A DNA stretch of 64,000 nucleotides from Bacteroidota bacterium (GTDB taxonomy: Bacteria > Bacteroidota > Bacteroidia > Chitinophagales > Chitinophagaceae), in the NCBI GenBank assembly GCA_023412975.1, contig JAEZRB010000152.1, forward strand, positions 3,188 to 67,187, given 5' to 3'. The notes under the pieces are model-generated. The model made no database searches and was not told the DNA's origin. It saw only the letters and a program-made list of their open reading frames with translations. Shown in pieces: positions 54,666 through 63,484 of the stretch (positions are counted from its first letter, which is position 1; every line of letters starts with the position of its first letter). The position numbers and the translations under genes were made by a program.

Positions 54666-54824
54666 TGCTTCGCAAAAATAGGTTACTGGCCCATTCAGTC
54701 CAAATATTCAAATCAAAATGCAGTTAAATCGTCATCAACGCTTTTAACAACCCCGAGAAAAATACATTAATCACCCGGTGATTTTCCCCTTTTACGTCAA
54801 CACGGAGCCTGTAAATTGGCAGTC

Positions 54825-56531
54825 ATGAAAACCACCTGGCTTCTATACTTCATCATACTTACGAATGTTCTGTCGGCGCAAAACCGGTATGATATCATCA
54901 TAACAGAGATCATGTGCGATCCTTCGCCCCAGGTTGGATTACCTAACAATGAATGGATCGAAATCCATAACATCTCCGGCTCAGCTATTAGCTTATTGGA
55001 CTGGCGTATTGCTGATGCATCCGGTCAAAGTGGTCCTTTGCCAGAATTTATCCTCGAAGCAAACAGTTATGTGATCATTTGTGCTACCAGTGCACGCGAT
55101 GCTATGACCACATTCGCGACCGTCATTGCTGTCACGAGCTTCCCATCACTAGATAATGATGGTGAAATAATAATGCTAAAGGATCTCCATGGCTCGGTCA
55201 TTCACGCCGTTGAATATTCTTCAGCCTGGTACCAAAATGAATTAAAGAAAGATGGTGGCTGGTCACTCGAGATGATCAACACTGGTACCCCCTGCCTGGG
55301 AAATACGAACTGGAAAGCAAGTACAGACATTAGGGGAGGCACACCCGGACTGGTAAATTCAGTGAACGCGTTGATTGAAGACAGGCAGGAACCGGAACTG
55401 AAAAATGCCTATTTAGACATTGACTCAAATATAATCCTGGTATTTACTGAACCTCTTGACAGCTCGGCCGCCGCGATTGCGACAAACTATACCATAGATG
55501 GTGGTATCGTTATCACATCGGCAGAAACGTTGCCGCCTATATTTAACCGGGTGCAGCTGAAAACCGATAAATCTCTTTCGAGCGGTACCATTTATAATAT
55601 ATCTGCCAATAACATCAATGATTGTAAAGGAAACATAAACGGATCAGCCAATAAAACAAAAGTTGGTCTTCCCCAACAGGCGGTGCCGCGTGATGTGATC
55701 ATCAACGAGATCCTGTTTAACCCCCGACCCAATGCCAACGACTATGTTGAACTTTTCAATAGAAGTGAAAAGATAATGGACATATCAAGCCTCTATCTTG
55801 CCAACAGGAACAGCAACAACGCAATCAATGCGATCACCCAACTCAGTCCTACACCGGTCTACCTTTTTCCCCGCGACTATATAGTGGTAACCACCGATGC
55901 AGAAAACCTGGCACTGCAGTATATGGTTTCTAGCCCAGATGCCGTTTTTACCCGCCAATCACTGCCGTCCTACCCCGACAGTGAAGGGTTTGTCGTGGTG
56001 CTGAATCAGCAGGGTGAGGTGCTGGACGAAGTGCAATATTCAGACGACTGGCATTTTAAATTAATTACTGACCCGGAAGGTGTTTCGCTGGAAAGACTGG
56101 ATCCGGATGCGGAAACACAAAATGCACACAACTGGCATTCGGCCGCCTCCACTGCGGGTTATGGTACACCCGGTTATCGCAATTCTCATACACTTCAGGT
56201 TCAGGATATACCAGCCAGTTTTGAAGTCAATCCCAGGGTATTCTCGCCCGACAATGATGGTCTGGATGATATTGCAACTATACAATATAAGATCAGCGAG
56301 CCCGACTACCTTGCCAATATTACCATATTTGACGCGACGGGGAGACCGGTCAAACAGCTTGTCAGGAATGGCCTGCTAGGCATAAATGGTTATTGGAACT
56401 GGGACGGGTTGGATGATAAAGGGCTGAAGTTGCCGGTTGGCACCTATATCCTCTACACCGAGATATTTAACCTTGCGGGTAAAAAGAAAAGGTTTAAAAA
56501 TACAATCGTACTTGCCCGGAAATTAAAGTAG
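54825..56531 (+). CDS. Secreted protein with two lamin-tail domains and a FlgD-like C-terminus
   Basis: 568 aa from the ATG at 54825 (MKTTWLLYFIILTNVLSAQ signal peptide); a TTG nine bases upstream is in frame. Residues about 22-135 are a lamin-tail domain (IIITEIMCDPSPQVGLPNNE, then WRIADASG). An Ig-like domain follows (about 185-285, ILVFTEPLDSSAAAIATNYT). A second lamin-tail domain (about 295-440) starts VIINEILFNPRPNANDYVEL. The C-terminus (VFSPDNDGLDDIATIQYKIS, then GYWNWDGLDDKGLKLPVGTY) is the FlgD-like/gliding-associated type that often ends type IX-secreted proteins. Likely a surface or extracellular adhesin-like or nuclease-associated scaffold; no enzyme site seen. Confidence 0.85.
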   Translation: MKTTWLLYFIILTNVLSAQNRYDIIITEIMCDPSPQVGLPNNEWIEIHNISGSAISLLDWRIADASGQSGPLPEFILEANSYVIICATSARDAMTTFATVIAVTSFPSLDNDGEIIMLKDLHGSVIHAVEYSSAWYQNELKKDGGWSLEMINTGTPCLGNTNWKASTDIRGGTPGLVNSVNALIEDRQEPELKNAYLDIDSNIILVFTEPLDSSAAAIATNYTIDGGIVITSAETLPPIFNRVQLKTDKSLSSGTIYNISANNINDCKGNINGSANKTKVGLPQQAVPRDVIINEILFNPRPNANDYVELFNRSEKIMDISSLYLANRNSNNAINAITQLSPTPVYLFPRDYIVVTTDAENLALQYMVSSPDAVFTRQSLPSYPDSEGFVVVLNQQGEVLDEVQYSDDWHFKLITDPEGVSLERLDPDAETQNAHNWHSAASTAGYGTPGYRNSHTLQVQDIPASFEVNPRVFSPDNDGLDDIATIQYKISEPDYLANITIFDATGRPVKQLVRNGLLGINGYWNWDGLDDKGLKLPVGTYILYTEIFNLAGKKKRFKNTIVLARKLK

Positions 56532-56559
56532 TCAAGTAATGCTGCCGCCAATTCTATAT

Positions 56560-57483
56560 CTACACCAGTTCAATTTCAAAATTTACCAGGTTTTTGAACA
56601 ACTGGATCCTGGCATCGATATCATCTTTTGTAATTTCTTTTAGGCGGGTAGGGCCGAATTTTTCAACACAAAAACTGGCCATAGCGGAGCCCACAATAAT
56701 ACCTCGTTTCATATTGTCGAACGAAATATCACCTGTCTTTGCAAGATGTCCCATAAATCCACCGGCAAATGTATCACCAGCCCCGGTGGGATCAAATACA
56801 TCTTCCAGCGGCAAAGCCGGCGCAAAAAACACTTCAGTATCGTGAAACAGCAAAGCACCATGCTCGCCTTTCTTAACGATAAGATATTTCGGCCCCATTT
56901 GCATAATGGACTTCGCAGCCTTCACCAGCGAAAACTGCCCGGTTAGCTGCCGGGCTTCCGCATCATTGATGATCAGCATGTCGACATACTTCAGCACAAT
57001 ATTTAATTCCGACAAGGCGGATTCCATCCAGAAATTCATGGTGTCCATCGCGATCAGCCTCGGCCGCTTTCTCATTTCCTGGATTACATTTAGCTGTATC
57101 CTGGGAGCAAGATTGCCCAGCATAAGGAACTCAGCATCCTGGTAACTGTCGGGGATATGCGGATCAAAATCCGCCAGCACATTCAGGTCAGTGATCAATG
57201 TATCACGGCTATTCATATCCTCATGATAGCGGCCCTTCCAAAAGAAAGACTTCTTACCGGGCACCACTTCCACACCATCGAGGTGTACACCTCTTTTTCG
57301 CAGTTCTTCCATTTCTTCCGCGGGGAAATCAGAACCGATAATCGATATCTGTTGGATGGGTTTAACGAAATAAGACGCAGCATAAGCCACGTAAACGGCT
57401 GAGCCACCTATGATCCGTTCTGTTTTGCCAAAAGGGGTTTCAATCGCATCAAAGGCCATGGTACCTACCGAAATCAGAGACAT
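56560..57483 (-). CDS. PfkB-family carbohydrate or nucleoside kinase
   Basis: 307 aa from the ATG at 57483 (MSLISVGTMAFDAIETPFGK). The longer frame to 57561 adds 26 residues before the usual family start. The two PfkB signatures are present: GGSAVYVAYAASYF near the N-terminus and DVFDPTGAGDTFAGGFMGHL with the catalytic Asp near the C-terminus. The substrate is unclear; members include ribokinase, adenosine kinase and fructokinase. Bacteroidota genomes usually carry one such conserved gene. It is transcribed divergently from the TetR gene. Confidence 0.88.
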   Translation of the reverse strand: MSLISVGTMAFDAIETPFGKTERIIGGSAVYVAYAASYFVKPIQQISIIGSDFPAEEMEELRKRGVHLDGVEVVPGKKSFFWKGRYHEDMNSRDTLITDLNVLADFDPHIPDSYQDAEFLMLGNLAPRIQLNVIQEMRKRPRLIAMDTMNFWMESALSELNIVLKYVDMLIINDAEARQLTGQFSLVKAAKSIMQMGPKYLIVKKGEHGALLFHDTEVFFAPALPLEDVFDPTGAGDTFAGGFMGHLAKTGDISFDNMKRGIIVGSAMASFCVEKFGPTRLKEITKDDIDARIQLFKNLVNFEIELV

Positions 57484-57593
57484 GAAAGTTTGTTTTTGTT
57501 GTAATACTATTGTTACTGCGGGCAATATTACGCCAATTAAACCAATCCTTAATTCCGCCATTCTGAATTAATGGCAACTACTTATCTTTGGGT

Positions 57594-58187
57594 ATGGCCA
57601 AAATACAGCGTCGCAAGGCATCCAAAAAGGAACTGATCCTGGAAAAAGCAGCTACCATGTTCCGGCAAAAAGGTTTTGCCGCTACTTCAATGCGTGACCT
57701 GGCCGAAACAGTGGGCATTGAAGCTGCGAGTTTGTACAATCATATCCGCTCAAAAAACGAAATACTCGAGGCCATTTGCTTTGATGTGGCCAACCGCTTC
57801 AATAACAATATGGCATTGATCGAGTCGGGTAACCAGAGTTCCATCACCAAAATCGAAACCCTGCTCCGGTTCCATATCCGGCAAATGGTAGAGAAATATG
57901 AAGAAGTCTATGTAAGTGACCGGGAGTGGAAACATCTGGAAGAACCTTACCTATCCAATTTTCAAAACCAGCGAAGTAATTACCGAAAAAAATTCGCTGC
58001 CATCATAGAAAGCGGCATACAAAAAAACGAGATCCGTAAGATCGATGCACCTACTGCCGTTCTGATCATGCTCCATGCGGTGAGTGGTATCGAATCATGG
58101 CACCGCTCGAAATCGAGGATCAACGCCGGCGAACTCGAAGATAATATGGTGATGATCATGATTGACGGCTTAAGAAAACAGGGTTGA
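57594..58187 (+). CDS. TetR/AcrR-family transcriptional regulator
   Basis: 197 aa from the ATG at 57594 (MAKIQRRKASKKELILEKAA). Residues about 10-58 are the TetR DNA-binding domain (AATMFRQKGFAATSMRDLAE, then AASLYNHIRSKNEILEAI). The C-terminal ligand domain is of the type found in regulators of fatty-acid and phenylacetate degradation. It lies three bases before paaE in the same direction, so regulator and enzyme share one transcript. A phenylacetyl-CoA-responsive repressor is the natural guess. Confidence 0.88.
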   Translation: MAKIQRRKASKKELILEKAATMFRQKGFAATSMRDLAETVGIEAASLYNHIRSKNEILEAICFDVANRFNNNMALIESGNQSSITKIETLLRFHIRQMVEKYEEVYVSDREWKHLEEPYLSNFQNQRSNYRKKFAAIIESGIQKNEIRKIDAPTAVLIMLHAVSGIESWHRSKSRINAGELEDNMVMIMIDGLRKQG

Positions 58188-58190
58188 TCC

Positions 58191-59288
58191 ATGTCACTTC
58201 ACTTTCACTCGCTCCGAATAAAGGAAATCCGAAAAGAAACTCCTGAATGTGTGTCTGTAGTGTTTGATGTACCTGCAGAGCTGGTAGAACGGTTCAGATT
58301 CCTACAGGGTCAAAGTCTCACCATGCGAACCCGGATCAACGACCAGGAAGTAAGGCGAACTTATTCTATTTGCAGCAGTCCCCTCGACAATGAACTTCGA
58401 GTAGCGATCAAAAAAGTCGATGGTGGCTTATTTTCCCCTTTCGCTAATGACCAGTTAAAGGAAGGCGATATCCTGGAAGTGATGGAGCCCGTTGGTAAGT
58501 TCTATACCGACCTCGATCCTACGCAAAAAAAGAACTACCTCGCAATTGCGGCGGGGAGTGGGATCACACCCGTCATTTCATTGATAAAAACAACACTCGC
58601 CACAGAGTCGTTAAGTCGTTTTACGCTTATCTATGGCAATAGGAGTCGTGCCTCAATCATTTTTTTTGAAGAACTGGAAGCTATCAAAAACAAGTATCTC
58701 GAGCGGTTCAACCTGATCAATGTCCTTAGCCGCGAAAGAACCGATGCAAGTATCAACTTTGGACGCATCGATATTGAAAAGCTGCTGGAGTTATCAAAAC
58801 TTGTTGATTTTAGCAGTGTGGACGAAGTCTTTATTTGCGGTCCCGAAGAAATGATCTTTAGCACAAAAGAATTTCTAGAACAAAAAGGGATAGACAAGAA
58901 GAATATCCATTTTGAACTGTTTACAACACCCGGCGTACCTAAAGGGAGCATAGATGGAGGGTTGGGATCAAAGAGCGTGAAGACCAGCAGCCAGCCGGCT
59001 GAAGAGAGAAGTAAAGTAACCATCAAAGTAGATGGTCGATCCCTGGATTTTGAACTTGGTTCTGACGAGGAAGCAATATTAGATGCTGCCCTGAAACGCG
59101 GCGCTGATCTTCCTTATGCCTGTAAAGGAGGTGTATGTTGTACCTGCAAAGCCAGGCTTGTCGAAGGTGAGGTAGAGATGGATGTGCACTGGGGCCTCGA
59201 AGATGATGAAATTCAACAGGGCTATATTCTCACCTGCCAGTCGCATCCAAAGACTCCGGTTGTGGTAGTTGATTTTGATGTGAAATAA
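58191..59288 (+). CDS. paaE: Phenylacetyl-CoA epoxidase reductase subunit
   Basis: 365 aa. FAD-binding part (RRTYSICSSPLDNELRVAIK), NADPH-binding part (AIAAGSGITPVISLI, FICGPEEMI) and a C-terminal plant-type 2Fe-2S domain with CKGGVCCTCKARL and a last Cys in ILTCQSHP. This order is that of PaaE, which passes electrons to the PaaABC oxygenase in aerobic phenylacetate breakdown. The remaining paa genes are not next to it: a gene-free stretch and a carbohydrate cluster follow. Related reductases of other monooxygenases have the same layout, so PaaE is likely but not proven by context here. Confidence 0.85.
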   Translation: MSLHFHSLRIKEIRKETPECVSVVFDVPAELVERFRFLQGQSLTMRTRINDQEVRRTYSICSSPLDNELRVAIKKVDGGLFSPFANDQLKEGDILEVMEPVGKFYTDLDPTQKKNYLAIAAGSGITPVISLIKTTLATESLSRFTLIYGNRSRASIIFFEELEAIKNKYLERFNLINVLSRERTDASINFGRIDIEKLLELSKLVDFSSVDEVFICGPEEMIFSTKEFLEQKGIDKKNIHFELFTTPGVPKGSIDGGLGSKSVKTSSQPAEERSKVTIKVDGRSLDFELGSDEEAILDAALKRGADLPYACKGGVCCTCKARLVEGEVEMDVHWGLEDDEIQQGYILTCQSHPKTPVVVVDFDVK

Positions 59289-59673
59289 TTATTGCTGGAG
59301 TCATTGGTTGAAAGCGTAGAAATTTTTCATTAATCACAGATCAGGATAAAAACGTTTTATTACGTTTTTTACCCATGGTTTTGATAATGATCCCTACGAC
59401 ATTTACATTGTATTAGGGGTACCGAAAAATCCAGTGTCCGTGATGACAATTGTTGAAAGCCAAAGGAGTGACTTCATCACCAGCGAACTTCGCTGTCAAT
59501 GAAGTTGTATACCTCCCTTAAAAAAGGCAGGTGAGTAGGTGGGGGAGGGAGGGCCCCGCGAGGGGAAGCAAATCTTGAGGTGACTCCCATTTAAAACATA
59601 GCGCCCGGATCAATTATTCTCCCTTTTTAATAACCCGCACCCCTACAATTTTTTCAACCGACTTTTCTTCAAC
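59289..59673. other. Gene-free stretch between paaE and the GH30 cluster
   Basis: About 385 bp. It begins with a weak hairpin AAAAACG-TTTTATTA-CGTTTTT (59348-59369) with a T-tail, a possible terminator for paaE. A frame open from about 59350 to 59504 has no start codon and no recognisable product. The 59525-59570 part is G-rich (GGGGGAGGGAGGGCCCCGCG). Nothing else was recognised. Confidence 0.45.
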
Positions 59674-61125
59674 CTACCACACATACGTTCCCGCGCTATT
59701 CCCCGGCAACACCGTCGTTGTCCATTTATCCCTGAATTTGATATTAAACGTTATCGCTGACGCGCCGTCGTTCAAAGCAATAAGCACTTTCTTTTTCTCC
59801 GGCGTCAAAAAAGCTACCGTATACAGACTCCCGTGATTTTCACTCGCCACACGCACCGATCCGGGAGGAACAAACTTTGATGCCTGGGCAATAATATAAT
59901 AAGAAACATTCCTTGTAGTCGTCGTACCGATGGTTAACGCGCCTTTGCACTGCGTACAACCACCCGGTGTATGCGGGCCAAAACCTGGATCATTCGCCAG
60001 GTTCCACTCCAGCGCCACGCGACTCCAGTTCCGCATCGACCCAATGATTACATTTTTCAAATGCCATTTAAAATCACCTTCGAATCCACCTGTGGAAGAA
60101 GTCCATTGTTCAGTGAAGTATACATGCTTATCCGGGTGACTGGCATGTACGGTCGACAGAGCACTGATATCTCCGGCATATAAGTGGAAGGCTGAACCAT
60201 CAACAAAAGCTTTGGCCGCCGGGTCATTGAGTATGGTTAATGGATAATCCGGCCGGTCGCAGTTGTGATCATAGACAATAATCTTTGTAGAAACACCAGC
60301 CGCCTGGAATGCTGGTCCTAAACTGTTTTTTATAAAATCCCTTTGTTGCTCCGCAGTCATCAACAGGCTTGGATTATTGCCGGGATGCAATGGCTCGTTT
60401 TGCGGTGTAATGGCATCTATGGTAATACCCTCACCTTTCATCTGTTGAATGTACTTCACAAAATATTGGGCATATACGTCATAATACTGGGGTAGCAGGC
60501 TTCCACCAATAGAACTTCCATTATCCTTCATCCATACCGGCGGTGTCCAGGGACTTCCTAATATTTTAATCGATGGGTTAATAGCAAGGATTTCCTTCAA
60601 TAAAGGAATTAACCCACTACCACCGGCCCGCTCTGCATCGAGACTAAAATTGGAAAGTGTAGGATCTGTTTGGCCTGCAGGCATATCATTATAAGTATAA
60701 ACTGAAGCGCTAAGGTCAGAGGCTCCGATACTGATACGCAGGTAACTTATTCCAATTGAAGTAGGGGAATTACCAAATAATTCCTGTAGCAGTGCGGCCT
60801 TTGTAGCAGCAGACAAACCATTAATTAGGGAAGCACTCCCACTGGTTAACGTATATCCAAACCCATCAACAGTCTGAAAACGCTGTGTGGTATCTACCGT
60901 TATATATGGATTTGTATTGGCAGAAGTTCCAAATCCCAACACTACAGATTGCTTTGCAAGCAGGACGGATTGATCGCCCTTTGACAGCCAGAAATCCACC
61001 TCATTCACGGCCGGTGGCGGCGGAGGAGGTGGAGGTGGCGTCTCTTCCTGCGCTTTTTCTTTAGAACATCCTCCACGAAGATTCAGAACAGCCACCATTA
61101 CTATTATTAAAATTCTTAGTTGCAT
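59674..61125 (-). CDS. Glycoside hydrolase family 30 (glucosylceramidase-like), lipoprotein
   Basis: 483 aa. Short signal with Cys at residue 20 (LNLRGGC), a run of prolines as linker, then a GH30 barrel: FQTVDGFGYTLTSGSASLIN, ISYLRISIGASDLS, ILGSPWTPPVWMKD, the acid/base Glu in ITPQNEPLHPGNNPS and the nucleophile Glu in VYFTEQWTSS. A beta-side domain closes the protein. GH30 members cleave beta-glucosides, beta-1,6-glucans or xylans; subtype is not clear. It follows the esterase by 15 bp in a run of sulfatase, esterase and GH30 reading leftwards. Confidence 0.9.
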   Translation of the reverse strand: MQLRILIIVMVAVLNLRGGCSKEKAQEETPPPPPPPPPAVNEVDFWLSKGDQSVLLAKQSVVLGFGTSANTNPYITVDTTQRFQTVDGFGYTLTSGSASLINGLSAATKAALLQELFGNSPTSIGISYLRISIGASDLSASVYTYNDMPAGQTDPTLSNFSLDAERAGGSGLIPLLKEILAINPSIKILGSPWTPPVWMKDNGSSIGGSLLPQYYDVYAQYFVKYIQQMKGEGITIDAITPQNEPLHPGNNPSLLMTAEQQRDFIKNSLGPAFQAAGVSTKIIVYDHNCDRPDYPLTILNDPAAKAFVDGSAFHLYAGDISALSTVHASHPDKHVYFTEQWTSSTGGFEGDFKWHLKNVIIGSMRNWSRVALEWNLANDPGFGPHTPGGCTQCKGALTIGTTTTRNVSYYIIAQASKFVPPGSVRVASENHGSLYTVAFLTPEKKKVLIALNDGASAITFNIKFRDKWTTTVLPGNSAGTYVW

Positions 61126-61140
61126 AGAGCGGTATTTATT

Positions 61141-61920
61141 TTATCGACGATGAGAGAACAACCAGTTTAAAAAATCAGGTTCGGCAAATGCCGGGTCCCA
61201 GCTATTATGACCCGCGTCTGGATATACAGTAAATTTTACAGGTGCATTCACTTCTTTCAGTGCTTTGACCATTTCCTCTGAATACTTTAGGGGTACCGTT
61301 AAATCCTGCGCTCCATGAAATACCCACCAGCTGGTCGATTTCAATTTCTCAGCTGTAGATGGAGCACCTCCACCACAAATTGGAATGGCAGCAGCAAACA
61401 AACCAGGATTACGGCGTACGATTTCGAATGTCCCCATTCCCCCCATCGACAACCCCATCACATACACCTGCATTTTTTCCACAGGATACTTTTGGGTCAA
61501 ATGATGGAGCAGCTCCTGAGCCATTTTCATTGCAGACGTTGGCTCTAAATCGGCACTGAAAATAAATTGCCGCTTTCCAGCAGAGTCATTCTTGAAACTT
61601 ACATTGCTCCAAAAACTATTCGAGGGGCATTGAGGGAAGATCACGATGGCAGGATGTTTTGTCCGTGCATCATCACTCAAAAACAACTTGGAGCCATGAA
61701 TTAATTGTTTCTCATTATCGTTGCCGCGTTCCCCTGCTCCATGCAGGAATAACACAAGCGGGTATTTTTTTGACGCATCATAGTTGGCTGGCAATAACAA
61801 TCGGTAAGGGAGGGTATCCTTGTCACTGATATGATAATGTTTTTCATATTGGCTAAGGTCCTGCGAGAAACCCGCACCATAAAATAACATAACCCCGATA
61901 ATAATCATCCATCTTTTCAT
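61141..61920 (-). CDS. Secreted alpha/beta-hydrolase esterase (prolyl oligopeptidase/feruloyl-esterase-like)
   Basis: 259 aa from the ATG at 61920; a start at 61929 adds three residues. Signal peptide (MKRWMIIIGVMLFYGAGFSQ). The oxyanion segment is LVLFLHGAGERGNDN. The nucleophile Ser is in YVMGLSMGGMGTFEI, an Asp is in GAQDLTVP and the final His is in PDAGHNSWD. It resembles the CE1/polyhydroxybutyrate depolymerase-like esterases that de-esterify plant polysaccharides. Located between sulfatase and GH30 with gaps of 11-15 bp, so one operon. Confidence 0.88.
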   Translation of the reverse strand: MKRWMIIIGVMLFYGAGFSQDLSQYEKHYHISDKDTLPYRLLLPANYDASKKYPLVLFLHGAGERGNDNEKQLIHGSKLFLSDDARTKHPAIVIFPQCPSNSFWSNVSFKNDSAGKRQFIFSADLEPTSAMKMAQELLHHLTQKYPVEKMQVYVMGLSMGGMGTFEIVRRNPGLFAAAIPICGGGAPSTAEKLKSTSWWVFHGAQDLTVPLKYSEEMVKALKEVNAPVKFTVYPDAGHNSWDPAFAEPDFLNWLFSHRR

Positions 61921-61931
61921 ATTATACATAT

Positions 61932-63434
61932 TTAATAGGTATTTCTGTACAGGTTGTCAAAACGACGGCCGGCTGCTTTTTTAAGAGGAATCTGCAATCC
62001 TCCCGTTTTCTCGAGCCAGTTAAAAAGCTCGGTCCTCAGCTCGATGCCGGCTTTCTGATAACTAGTATCCCGAATAAGATTATTCATCTCATATGGATCG
62101 GCCTGAAGATCATACAGCTCATTAATGTCCCAAACCCCGTTATAATAAATATACTTAAAACGCTCAGTCCGAATCGCAAACGTCGTAGGTGTTTGCGGAA
62201 ATGCTGCCTCCCAGTAGTATTCATAAAACACTTTGCTCCGTTGCCAGGCTGCGGTATCCCCCTTCAATACATTCAAAAAAGAATAGCCCTGCATATTCAA
62301 AGGTGTCTTTATTCCCGCAAGCTCCAGGAAAGTTGGCGCCAGGTCTACATTCATAATATTCTGGTTGATGACAGAATTGGGTTTTACCATTCCGGGCGCC
62401 CAAACTAATAGCGGAACCCGCATCGACTCCTCGTATGCATGTCTCTTGTCAATTAATCCATGTTCCCCAAATGAAAACCCGTTATCCCCCATATACACAA
62501 CCATCGTATTATCCTGCAAACCTTGGGCACTGACCCATTCAATTACTTTTTGGATACTTTCATCAACAGCCTGCAATGTTTCAAGATAACGACGATAAAA
62601 CTCATCAAAAGGTATCTGGCCATGATACATGTAATCCACCCCGTGCCAGCTATAGCGCTGCTCACGCACCCACTTGGGTATGTCCCGGTAATTGACTTTC
62701 GTCTGCGGAGAAGTGACGACTCCAAAGGTTTTGCTGCTATCGGTAGCAGTCAGGTACATTGAAGGAGGGCAGATGATTGGAATATCGGCATACTTCCCTT
62801 CGTGTCTTTTTGCGGAATAAAATTCCGCATGTACACCTTTATGCGACAGGTACAAAAAGAATGGTTTGTTTTTATTCCGACCCTCCATCCATTGGATTGC
62901 CTGCTCTGTCAAAGCATCAGTGACATAGGTACCCGCCGGTTGTTTGACCCTTTTCCCATTTATATTGAACTCTGGATCATAGTATACACCCTGCCCCCGA
63001 AAACTCACCCAATGATCAAAACCGGGTTGGGGCATATCGTCTGTATTGCCCATATGCCATTTACCAAGAAAAGCAGTCTGGTACCCGCTTTGCTGCATAT
63101 ATTTTGGAAAAAATACAAGGTCTTTTGGTAAGGGAGCTTCGTTGTCAACCACGGTATGTGTATGTGCATACTGCCCGGTTAATATCGATGCCCGGCTGGG
63201 TGAACAGAGCGCTGTTGATACAAAGGCATTCTTCATATGAGCGCCTTCTTTTGCCATTCTGTCCATCCCCGGTGTTTGCAGACCTTTGATCTTATTCATA
63301 AAACCCATCGCATCATACCGGTGATCATCAGCAAGAATAAAAATGATATTCATCGGTCTGGCCCTGCCTTTCTGTGAAAACAATACTGTATTCATCAAAA
63401 GACAACAGATCAATAAGAAATAAATTCTTTGCAT
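61932..63434 (-). CDS. Secreted sulfatase, formylglycine type
   Basis: 500 aa from the ATG at 63434; a TTG six bases upstream is in frame. Signal peptide (MQRIYFLLICCLLMNTVLFS). The metal-binding DD is in IIFILADDHRYDAMG, and the active Cys77 is in LCSPSRASILTGQ, the CxPxR motif that is converted to formylglycine. Further metal ligands lie in VVYMGDNGFSFGEHGLIDK. It removes sulfate from a glycan. An anaerobic or aerobic maturase is needed and is not in the window. With GH30, an esterase and GH172 it points to use of a sulfated polysaccharide. Confidence 0.92.
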   Translation of the reverse strand: MQRIYFLLICCLLMNTVLFSQKGRARPMNIIFILADDHRYDAMGFMNKIKGLQTPGMDRMAKEGAHMKNAFVSTALCSPSRASILTGQYAHTHTVVDNEAPLPKDLVFFPKYMQQSGYQTAFLGKWHMGNTDDMPQPGFDHWVSFRGQGVYYDPEFNINGKRVKQPAGTYVTDALTEQAIQWMEGRNKNKPFFLYLSHKGVHAEFYSAKRHEGKYADIPIICPPSMYLTATDSSKTFGVVTSPQTKVNYRDIPKWVREQRYSWHGVDYMYHGQIPFDEFYRRYLETLQAVDESIQKVIEWVSAQGLQDNTMVVYMGDNGFSFGEHGLIDKRHAYEESMRVPLLVWAPGMVKPNSVINQNIMNVDLAPTFLELAGIKTPLNMQGYSFLNVLKGDTAAWQRSKVFYEYYWEAAFPQTPTTFAIRTERFKYIYYNGVWDINELYDLQADPYEMNNLIRDTSYQKAGIELRTELFNWLEKTGGLQIPLKKAAGRRFDNLYRNTY

Positions 63435-63484
63435 TGCCAAATTCTTTTAATCCCTGGTACCAATGTTACACAGCGCTAACAGCC

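Larger units (their letters stand above)
54541..54704 (-). promoter_or_regulatory. Candidate transcription attenuator of asd
   Basis: On the minus strand, in order: -33 TTTG (54704-54701), 20-nt spacer, -7 TATTTTTG (54680-54673). Then comes a 14-codon leader peptide (54665-54621), then GGAAGGTTTGC (54620-54610) starting right after its stop codon. Last is a strong terminator with stem CAGGCCTTCC (54577-54568), loop GGAT, GGAAGGCCTG (54563-54554) and seven T. GGAAGGTTTGC can pair over 11 bp (two G-U) with GCAGGCCTTCC (54578-54568), which would break the terminator. A ribosome at the leader stop would hide this arm and allow termination, while stalling on Lys/Thr codons would free it. asd starts 82 bp further on. 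Every element is read directly; the mechanism is inferred. Confidence 0.7.

Noticed and set aside
54541..54704. Lysine riboswitch or T-box in the asd leader
   Set aside because: The leader is too short and lacks the conserved riboswitch or T-box core; the ORF-based attenuator explains the parts better.
59350..59504. Start-less open frame (KRFITFFTHGFDNDPYDIY...)
   Set aside because: No start codon, no ribosome-binding context and no recognised family; probably chance.
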